DNA from: Prolixibacteraceae bacterium | GTDB lineage: Bacteria; Bacteroidota; Bacteroidia; Bacteroidales; Prolixibacteraceae | Assembly: GCA_003457135.1 (NCBI GenBank) | Contig: DMSQ01000028.1 | Span: forward strand, 5,933 to 25,342 | Direction: 5' to 3' | Length of the DNA: 19,410 nucleotides | Part shown: one piece after another, positions 14,366-19,410 of the stretch | Position numbering within the stretch: position 1 is the stretch's first letter | How the letters are laid out: each line of letters opens with the position of its first letter | The notes under the pieces: generated by a model | Database searches by the model: none | What the model was told of the DNA's origin: nothing | The model's input: only the letters and a program-made list of their open reading frames with translations | Position numbers and translations under genes: made by a program

Positions 14366-14815
14366 AGGATCGGCGACAAAATTCAGTGAAACTGAATTTA
14401 CACAATGCCGGGTATTTTTTGAGGTGAGTCCTTCGCCTATAAAAACATGACCCAAATGGCCTCCACATTTGGCACAGGTTATTTCAGTCCTCCGGCCGTC
14501 GGAATCTGTGGTCCGTTTCACTGCGCCCTTTATTTCATCGTCAAAACTCGGCCACCCACAATGCGCGTCAAACTTATCGGTTGAGCGGTAGAGTGGGGCA
14601 TTGCATTTCCTGCACAAATAAGTTCCTTTTTCTTCGAATTTATAATAGATCCCTGTGAAAGGCCTTTCCGTTCCTTTACCCTCAATAACCGACTTTTCAA
14701 ATGCATTCAATTCATTGAATTTCATAGAAGTATCTTTTTTTTGCTTGTTAATGTCCTGTGCATTGACAATCATTGACAAAAAGGTCAAGATCCCTATCAA
14801 TTTGCGTTTCATCAT
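14357..14815 (-). CDS. msrB: Peptide-methionine (R)-S-oxide reductase MsrB, exported
   Basis: MsrB reduces the R-form of methionine sulfoxide in proteins. This 152-residue product begins with a signal peptide (KRKLIGILTFLSMIVNAQ, likely cleaved after NA), so it should act in the periplasm. The MsrB domain is complete: GTERPFTGIYYKFEEKGTY, zinc cysteines Cys68/Cys71 (CRKC) and Cys114/Cys117 (CAKC), the conserved HCGWPSF and GHLGHVF, and the catalytic Cys138 in RHCVNSVSLNF. Cys86 in HCGWPSF could be the resolving or an accessory cysteine. Two start codons are adjacent (ATG 14815 and 14812). The gene is transcribed alone, convergent with the lipoprotein operon, and divergent from the DUF502 gene. 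No MsrA or electron-donating thioredoxin gene is in the window. Confidence 0.95.
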   Translation of the reverse strand: MMKRKLIGILTFLSMIVNAQDINKQKKDTSMKFNELNAFEKSVIEGKGTERPFTGIYYKFEEKGTYLCRKCNAPLYRSTDKFDAHCGWPSFDDEIKGAVKRTTDSDGRRTEITCAKCGGHLGHVFIGEGLTSKNTRHCVNSVSLNFVADPKK

Positions 14816-14944
14816 TTTCTTTTTTGATTAAATACAATTTAGACAAGCGGAATGTTTACGACATAGATAATAATTATTTAAAACTCATATATTGTTCCTC
14901 CTTCGATGAGATCGGTAAAAGTCGTATCTTTCACAAAAAAAAAT

Positions 14945-15514
14945 ATGAAACGGCTTTTTAAATATTTTCTTCAGGGCTTATTGTTTTCCGGGCCTTTGGC
15001 GGTGACACTTTATACGGTTTTCCTGATGTTTAATTACGTTGATCGTTTAATTGGGGATCCGTTAAAAAAGCATTTTCAATTAGATATTCCGGGTATCGGA
15101 ATTGTTCTTTTGTTTATTTCCCTGACTTTGTTAGGACTAATCGGACAAACTATTATTGCCCGGCCATTCATCAGTTTTACCAAAAGGCTGCTTGCCCGTG
15201 CCCCTCTCCTTAATGTTATTTACACTTCGCTGAACGATTTGTTCACAGCATTTGTAGGTAAAGAGAAAAAATTCAATGTTCCGGTCATAGTTTGTATGAA
15301 TCAGGAAAACAATTTATGGAAACTGGGGTTTGTAACTGAGAAAAATCTCAGTGAATTTGGCCTGAATGAGATGGTTGCAGTTTATTTTCCACATTCGTAC
15401 AACTTTTCTGGCGAGTTGTACATTGTCCCGGAAAAATCAGTAAAGTTGATTGGATTAAGCCCGTCAGAAGTGATGAAATTTGTGGTTTCAGGTGGTGTAA
15501 CAAAAGTTAATTGA
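14945..15514 (+). CDS. DUF502 family inner-membrane protein
   Basis: This is a 189-residue protein if it starts at ATG 14945 (MKRLFKYFLQGLLFSGPLAV). An upstream in-frame ATG at 14906 adds 13 residues but would spoil the normal N-terminus. Two membrane segments are clear: residues about 8-30 and 52-76 (IGIVLLFISLTLLGLIGQ). The family hallmarks follow: a loop with ARPFISFTKRLLARAPLLNVIY, then a soluble beta-rich part (VYFPHSYNFSGELYIVPE). The family's molecular function is not established. A degenerate -7-like TATCTTTC lies at 14925-14932. It ends 5 nt before the TerC-family gene, so the pair is probably translated from one transcript. Confidence 0.85.
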   Translation: MKRLFKYFLQGLLFSGPLAVTLYTVFLMFNYVDRLIGDPLKKHFQLDIPGIGIVLLFISLTLLGLIGQTIIARPFISFTKRLLARAPLLNVIYTSLNDLFTAFVGKEKKFNVPVIVCMNQENNLWKLGFVTEKNLSEFGLNEMVAVYFPHSYNFSGELYIVPEKSVKLIGLSPSEVMKFVVSGGVTKVN

Positions 15515-15519
15515 ATATT

Positions 15520-16563
15520 ATGTCCACAGAAGTAATATTAATGGGTGGTTTTTTGTTGTTGATCATTTTTGTGTTAATGATTGATTTATTGGTTGTTGGA
15601 AGACATTCACACATTGTTTCGACCAAAGAAGCACTGGGTTGGACAAGTGTTTGGGTTGCGCTTTCGATGGGCTTTTATGTGTTTCTTCGGTTTTATGGTC
15701 ACATGCTGCACGGAATTGAAACGCAGGCAGAGTTAACAGATGTTGTTAGCAGATATGCTCCGGAATTGAGGTTCCGGCTGACTGATTTTGAAGGAATGTT
15801 GGGTGAATACCGCGCACACATGTCAATGAGTTATCTGGCAGGTTATTTCATTGAACAGACTCTTTCGGTAGATAATGTTTTCGTGATCCTGATGATCCTT
15901 CAGGGTTTCTCGGTTCCGCAGAAAAATTACAAAACAGTACTGTTCTGGGGTGTTTTAGGCGCTATTGTTTTACGGTTTATTTTCATTTTTGCCGGTGCTG
16001 CCCTGATTCATCGTTTCGAGTGGGTGTTATACATTTTTGGCGCATTCCTGGTATTTCAGGGAATTAAAATCCTGGCTAAAAAAGACGGTCATGTTAAAGA
16101 TCCGCACGATTATGCCATTGTCAAATTTTTATCGAAATATCTGAATATATCAAAGGAATATCATGGCGATAAGTTTGCCTTTAATCACCACAAAAAGGTT
16201 TATTTTACACCATTAATGCTGGTTTTGGTTTTGGTCGAATTTACTGATGTCATTTTTGCGCTCGATTCGATACCAGCAGTTTTTTCGGTATCGCTCGATC
16301 CATTCGTAGTGTTCTTTTCCAATATTTTCGCCATTATCGGACTTCGCTCCCTGTTTTTCCTGTTGGCTAATATGATTGATAAATTCCGGTTTCTGAATAT
16401 TGGTGTAAGTGTATTGCTCATATTTGTCGGAGTGAAACTACTTGCTCATACCTGGCTCGAAGAAATCGGCTTTAAACCATCTTATTCATTGTATTTCATA
16501 GCTACAACATTAATACTTAGCGTGGTGTTTTCTGCTCTTTTTCCGGAGAAAGAAAAATCATAG
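15520..16563 (+). CDS. TerC-family integral membrane protein (Alx/TerC type)
   Basis: This 347-residue membrane protein starts at ATG 15520 (MSTEVILMGGF); an in-frame TTG at 15511 overlaps the previous stop and is less likely. TerC/Alx proteins of the wider LysE-like superfamily export Mn(II) in characterised bacteria. About eight or nine hydrophobic segments are visible. The two conserved acidic motifs that line the transport path are present: EQTLSVDNVFVILMI near residue 115 and VEFTDVIFALDSIPAVF near residue 245. A hydrophilic insertion after the second helix (ETQAELTDVVSRYAPELRF) precedes the first motif. There is no C-terminal CBS or CorC domain. The spacing after the DUF502 gene leaves no room for a manganese riboswitch directly before this gene. 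Confidence 0.93.
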   Translation: MSTEVILMGGFLLLIIFVLMIDLLVVGRHSHIVSTKEALGWTSVWVALSMGFYVFLRFYGHMLHGIETQAELTDVVSRYAPELRFRLTDFEGMLGEYRAHMSMSYLAGYFIEQTLSVDNVFVILMILQGFSVPQKNYKTVLFWGVLGAIVLRFIFIFAGAALIHRFEWVLYIFGAFLVFQGIKILAKKDGHVKDPHDYAIVKFLSKYLNISKEYHGDKFAFNHHKKVYFTPLMLVLVLVEFTDVIFALDSIPAVFSVSLDPFVVFFSNIFAIIGLRSLFFLLANMIDKFRFLNIGVSVLLIFVGVKLLAHTWLEEIGFKPSYSLYFIATTLILSVVFSALFPEKEKS

Positions 16564-16652
16564 CCTGACCTGATAACTATATTTTTTACGTTTAAAACCT
16601 TATGGTTTGATCTGAATGACATCAATTAATCACTCATTTACATTACAGGAAA

Positions 16653-18257
16653 ATGTTAAAATTCGCTTATCAAAAACCATTTCCGATTAAGAAGGATACC
16701 ACGACGTATCGTCTTCTGACTAAAGATTTTGTATCAACTGTTGAGTTTGATGGACGTAATATTTTGAAAATTGCTCCTGAAGGGCTTGAATTGCTGGCCA
16801 AAGAAGCTTTTGCCGACGTTTCATTTTATCTGCGGGCATCTCATCTCGAAAAACTGGCTTTAATCCTGAAAGATCCGGAAGCAACCGATAACGACCGTTT
16901 TGTGGCCCATACGATGTTGATGAACCAGGTAGTTTCTGCTGAAGGTGAATTGCCCACCTGCCAGGATACAGGCACTGCTATTGTTATGGGGAAAAAGGGC
17001 GAAGATGTATATACAGGCGTAAATGATGCTGAGTTCCTTTCAAAAGGCATTTTCAACACCTATCAGGACCGCAACTTACGATATTCGCAAGTGGTTCCGT
17101 TAACCATGATGGACGAAAAAAATACCGGAACAAACCTGCCTGCACAGATTGATATTTATTCAGAAAAAGGCAATACCTACGAATTTCTGTTTATAACCAA
17201 AGGGGGAGGTTCCGGCAACAAAACTTACCTGTATCAGCAGACCAAATCATTGTTGACCGAAGAAAACCTGACCAAATTCATCAAAGACAAAATCATGGAT
17301 CTGGGCACTTCAGCTTGTCCACCCTATCATTTGGCCGTCGTTATTGGAGGTACATCAGCCGAAGCAACTTTGGCAACCGTTAAAAAAGCTTCTGCCGGAT
17401 ATTTGGATCATCTGCCAACCGAAGGAAACGAAGGTGGACAGGCTTTTCGCGATCTGGAATGGGAAAAGAAGATTGAAAAAATTGCATGGGAATGTGGCCT
17501 CGGCGCCCAGTTCGGAGGTAAATACTTTGTTCACGATGTGAGGGTAATCCGTTTACCGCGCCATGCTGCTTCTTGTCCTGTTGGACTTGGCGTAAGTTGT
17601 TCAGCCGACCGCAACATCAAGGCAAAAATTACCGAAGACGGTATTTTCCTTGAAGAACTGGAACGTAACCCGGCCCGTTTTCTTCCGTCAAAGGCTCCTA
17701 GTATGAAACCTGCAATTGACATTGATCTGGATCAGCCGATGGCAGAGGTGCTGAAAAAATTATCACAATACCCGGTCAAAACCCGCTTGAACCTTTCAGG
17801 AACATTGATTGTAGCACGCGATATGGCTCATGCCCGTCTGAAAGAAATGCTTGATTCAGGCGAACCAATGCCTGAATATTTGAAAAGATACCCGGTTTAT
17901 TATGCCGGACCTGCCAAAACACCGAAAGGAATGGCTTCCGGTAGTTTCGGGCCAACCACTGCCGGGCGCATGGATCCCTATGTTGATTTCTTCATGAGCC
18001 GTGGAGGTTCAATGATCATGCTGGCCAAAGGAAACCGAACCCAACAGGTGACCGATGCCTGTAAAAAACATGGTGGTTTCTACCTCGGTTCTATTGGCGG
18101 ACCGGCTGCAATCCTGGCAAAAGTTAGCATCAAATCGAGTGAGGTGATTGATTTTGAAGAACTGGGAATGGAAGCCATCCGCAAAATCCGTGTCGAAAAT
18201 TTCCCTGCATTTATTATTGTTGACGATAAAGGAAACGACTTTTTCAAACAACTGTAG
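16653..18257 (+). CDS. Fumarate hydratase class I (4Fe-4S, FumA/FumB type)
   Basis: The enzyme interconverts fumarate and malate with an oxygen-sensitive 4Fe-4S cluster. The 534-residue single-chain product has the alpha and beta parts fused. Cluster cysteines are Cys103 (ELPTCQDTGTA), Cys221 (GTSACPPYH) and Cys315 (GVSCSADRNIKAKI), matching the spacing of E. coli FumA Cys105/224/318. The beta part shows LSGTLIVARDMAHARLKE, then YYAGPAKTPKGMASGSFGPTT, GRMDPY and the C-terminal KVSIKSSEVIDFEELGMEA. The start is ATG 16653, 89 nt after the TerC-family gene. A small gene of unknown function follows after 1 nt and is surely co-translated. Cluster sensitivity to superoxide makes the neighbouring Dps, MsrB and TerC functions notable, but no regulatory link is visible. 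Confidence 0.97.
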   Translation: MLKFAYQKPFPIKKDTTTYRLLTKDFVSTVEFDGRNILKIAPEGLELLAKEAFADVSFYLRASHLEKLALILKDPEATDNDRFVAHTMLMNQVVSAEGELPTCQDTGTAIVMGKKGEDVYTGVNDAEFLSKGIFNTYQDRNLRYSQVVPLTMMDEKNTGTNLPAQIDIYSEKGNTYEFLFITKGGGSGNKTYLYQQTKSLLTEENLTKFIKDKIMDLGTSACPPYHLAVVIGGTSAEATLATVKKASAGYLDHLPTEGNEGGQAFRDLEWEKKIEKIAWECGLGAQFGGKYFVHDVRVIRLPRHAASCPVGLGVSCSADRNIKAKITEDGIFLEELERNPARFLPSKAPSMKPAIDIDLDQPMAEVLKKLSQYPVKTRLNLSGTLIVARDMAHARLKEMLDSGEPMPEYLKRYPVYYAGPAKTPKGMASGSFGPTTAGRMDPYVDFFMSRGGSMIMLAKGNRTQQVTDACKKHGGFYLGSIGGPAAILAKVSIKSSEVIDFEELGMEAIRKIRVENFPAFIIVDDKGNDFFKQL

Positions 18258-18258
18258 T

Positions 18259-18633
18259 ATGCATTTACCCAACCTGCAAAACAGTAACATCAGTTATTTT
18301 CTGAATAAAGAAGATATTATTCTGGAAACAGCACAGCAAATCATGAAAGATTTTGGCATGTTTGGTATAGAAATCTCATTCTCCGGAAATGTAGAAAATG
18401 CTTATCACGAGTTACACGAACAATTGATTAATCAAATTTCGGTTTACCTCGATAAAGATTACAACCGGTTAATGGCCGTTTTGTACCAGGTTGACATTAC
18501 CGAACATGAAATTGAAAAGACCCACCGCGAATTGCCCCACTACAACGATCTGGAAGTGCTGGCCCATCAGGTCATCTTCCGCGATCTGAAAAAAGTACTG
18601 TTCCGGAGGTATTACAAATCGCAGCCGGAATAA
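18259..18633 (+). CDS. Uncharacterised helical protein co-translated with fumarase
   Basis: This is a 124-residue protein, if it starts at ATG 18259 (MHLPNLQNSNISYFLNKED), only 1 nt after the fumarase stop. The frame is open upstream inside fumarase, but this ATG fits translational coupling. It is mostly alpha-helical and charged, with no signal peptide, cysteine cluster or membrane segment. A central part reads IEISFSGNVENAYHELHEQL, and the C-terminal half IEKTHRELPHYNDLEVLAHQ ends in a basic tail (LKKVLFRRYYKSQPE). I do not recognise a family. The C-terminal half resembles small helical adaptor-like proteins, but no function should be assigned. A decayed copy of part of this gene lies at 19243-19303. 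Confidence 0.8.
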   Translation: MHLPNLQNSNISYFLNKEDIILETAQQIMKDFGMFGIEISFSGNVENAYHELHEQLINQISVYLDKDYNRLMAVLYQVDITEHEIEKTHRELPHYNDLEVLAHQVIFRDLKKVLFRRYYKSQPE

Positions 18634-18637
18634 CTGA

Positions 18638-18671
18638 TTGCAAGGTTAAATTATGAATGAAAAACCTGCAA
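18638..18671 (+). repeat. Imperfect hairpin after the fumarase-coupled gene
   Basis: TTGC and AGGTT (18638-18647, with one bulged A) pair with AACCT and GCAA (18663-18671) across a 15-base loop. It lies 4 bases after the stop at 18633. No T tract follows, so it is at best a weak terminator or an mRNA 3'-end stabiliser. Confidence 0.35.
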
Positions 18672-18734
18672 TTCTAAGCTACTCTCAAAGCCTTGATGCC
18701 TATTAACCGTTAATTAATAATTCACAGGATTTTA

Positions 18735-18742
18735 TATCTTTG
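18735..18742 (+). promoter_or_regulatory. -7 box for the nucleotidyltransferase gene
   Basis: TATCTTTG matches TAnnTTTG exactly, 15 nt before ATG 18758. An in-frame TTG (18740-18742) that would lengthen the protein by six residues lies inside the box, so ATG 18758 is preferred. The implied leader is only about 10 nt. Confidence 0.5.
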
Positions 18743-18757
18743 AATAAAAGTAATGCC

Positions 18758-19081
18758 ATGAGAATACATAAAGAAGTTGTGCTTAATGACCTGAGTAGTC
18801 TGTTGAAATCCAGATTCTCTGATAATTTGAAGGACGTTGTGCTTTTCGGATCTCAGGCTTACGGAAAGGCTCATAAAGATTCTGATTATGATTTCTTAAT
18901 TATTATGAATCAAAAAGCAGATTGGAAAACTGAACGAGAAATATCTGATATTTGTTATGAAATTGATTTAAAGTATGGCATTTTAACAGATGCTCACATC
19001 ATGAGCGAATCAGAATTATCGACATTGCGGGGGAAGCAACCAATTTTTGTTAATGCACTTTCAAATGGATTACACGCATGA
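18758..19081 (+). CDS. MNT-type minimal nucleotidyltransferase
   Basis: This 107-residue protein (MRIHKEVVLNDLSSLLKSRF start) has the polymerase-beta-like nucleotidyltransferase signature: VVLFGSQAYGKAHKDSDYDF gives Gly31-Ser32 and the metal-binding Asp43 and Asp45. A third acidic strand follows (ILTDAHIMSESEL). In MNT/HEPN toxin-antitoxin pairs such proteins neutralise the HEPN toxin by adding AMP or polyadenylate, and the HEPN gene usually directly follows or overlaps. Here the next reading frame overlaps the stop by four bases (ATGA) but is only 31 codons long and not recognisably HEPN. The gene lies in a small accessory-looking region beside the decayed gene fragment. Catalytic residues are intact, so activity is plausible; what it modifies is unknown. 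Confidence 0.85.
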   Translation: MRIHKEVVLNDLSSLLKSRFSDNLKDVVLFGSQAYGKAHKDSDYDFLIIMNQKADWKTEREISDICYEIDLKYGILTDAHIMSESELSTLRGKQPIFVNALSNGLHA

Positions 19082-19173
19082 TTGCAGAAAATGACATAGA
19101 GGTTGAGTCATTATTAATCGAAATGACAGATTTTATTAACGAAATAAAAAGAATCATAAATAATGCTACCTGA
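19078..19173 (+). CDS. Short open frame overlapping the nucleotidyltransferase stop, possibly a truncated partner
   Basis: ATG 19078 overlaps the TGA of the previous gene in an ATGA arrangement, the usual layout for the partner of an MNT protein. The frame encodes 31 residues (MIAENDIEVESLLIEMTDFI and on to NEIKRIINNAT) and then stops at 19173. It is acidic and helical in character. HEPN proteins are about 110-140 residues with an RxxxxH motif, and none is visible here or in the other frames downstream. Either this is a tiny unrelated peptide or the beginning of a partner gene cut off by decay. I favour decay, with low certainty. Confidence 0.35.
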   Translation: MIAENDIEVESLLIEMTDFINEIKRIINNAT

Positions 19174-19242
19174 ATTTTCCTTTTTCCAAGATATTTTGGT
19201 TTATTCTCAATACCAAGAAAAGCTCAATCGTTGTTTAACTGA

Positions 19243-19303
19243 TTAACATTACCCACCGCGAATCGCTCCACTACAACGATCTGGAAGTATTGACCCATCA
19301 GGT
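19243..19303 (+). pseudogene. Decayed fragment of the fumarase-coupled gene (3' part)
   Basis: Positions 19251-19303 match 18520-18572 at 48 of 53 bases, and all five differences are transitions. The match continues upstream as TTAACATTACC (19243-19253) against TTGACATTACC (18491-18501). Relative to the intact gene, 21 bases are missing between two ACC triplets. Read in the original frame it gives ITHRESLHYNDLEVLTHQV and then KQKKKAI before a stop. The frame has a stop shortly upstream, and no start codon or leader precedes it, so it is a remnant rather than a gene. Confidence 0.75.
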
Positions 19304-19311
19304 GTTTAAAC

Positions 19312-19347
19312 AAAAAAAGAAAGCAATCTGATTTCCAAATTGCTTTC
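19312..19347 (-). terminator. Rho-independent terminator of a gene entering from the right edge
   Basis: GAAAGCAAT (19319-19327) and ATTGCTTTC (19339-19347) form a perfect 9-bp stem with an 11-base loop. On the minus strand it is followed directly by seven T residues (19318-19312). It therefore ends a transcript coming from beyond 19410. Confidence 0.8.
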
Positions 19348-19361
19348 CAATGATAAGTGTG

Positions 19362-19410
19362 TTAAAATGGTATGCTGCTTAATTGACGTATCCACCCCAC
19401 CATTACCGTC
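19362..19410 (-). CDS. C-terminal end of a minus-strand gene cut by the right edge
   Basis: The last 16 codons read TVMVGWIRQLSSIPF and a TAA stop (19364-19362), 15 nt before the terminator stem. This frame is chosen because its stop sits at the normal distance from the hairpin. A second frame stays open through the hairpin and is unlikely, and the third is broken by stops. Too little remains to identify the product. Confidence 0.35.
   Translation of the reverse strand, partial: TVMVGWIRQLSSIPF

Noticed and set aside
15500..15520. Manganese (yybP-ykoY) riboswitch before the TerC-family gene
   Set aside because: Only 5 bases separate it from the DUF502 gene, and no riboswitch-like structure was seen before the DUF502 gene either.
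18640..19410. Insertion sequence or integrative element at the right end
   Set aside because: No transposase or integrase frame and no terminal inverted repeats are visible; the only direct evidence is a diverged partial gene duplicate.

Overview
The window looks like a chromosomal segment of a Bacteroidota bacterium. The evidence is the protein families present (a PUR/DUF3276 protein, HMA-like/AraC mini-regulators, Bacteroidota-type Dps and Dus proteins), the near absence of Shine-Dalgarno sequences, and several exact matches to the Bacteroidota -7 promoter box TAnnTTTG just upstream of genes. I cannot place it more finely than phylum. No rRNA, tRNA, CRISPR array or insertion sequence was seen.

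Layout. (1) Positions 1-6130, all on the minus strand, hold a compact seven-gene run. In transcription order it is: HMA-like/AraC regulator 2, B12-binding radical SAM protein, Dps 2, HMA-like/AraC regulator 1, soluble histidine kinase, Dps 1, and a CheB-CheR fusion that runs off the left edge. The order shows a repeated unit, [HMA-AraC regulator - variable gene - Dps], present twice with a different middle gene. This is the most unusual part of the window and looks like a stress or metal/redox-responsive operon. (2) A small minus-strand gene of unknown function (6297-6518) has its own terminator. (3) Positions 6645-9737 (+) hold ffh, folD and an M48 lipoprotein metalloprotease as a tight housekeeping operon. 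(4) A DUF3276/PUR protein (9911-10318) is a single gene between tandem -7 boxes and a very strong terminator. (5) A 533-base gap (10319-10851) contains several perfect hairpins. (6) Positions 10852-12871 hold trhO and a tRNA-dihydrouridine synthase gene, two tRNA-uridine modification enzymes in one operon. (7) Positions 13121-14265 hold a PepSY-type membrane protein and a metal-ligand-rich lipoprotein. They share a bidirectional terminator with the convergent exported msrB. (8) Positions 14945-18633 (+) hold a DUF502 membrane protein, a TerC-family transporter, class I fumarase and a small unknown protein. (9) The right end (18638-19410) holds an MNT-type nucleotidyltransferase without an intact HEPN partner, a decayed partial copy of the gene next to fumarase, and the last codons of a minus-strand gene followed by its terminator.

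Functional theme. Several units deal with oxidants and metals: two Dps ferritin-like proteins, exported MsrB, a TerC-type metal exporter and a 4Fe-4S fumarase. The CxxC-bearing regulators next to Dps suggest that the left operon senses metal or redox state, but this is inference.
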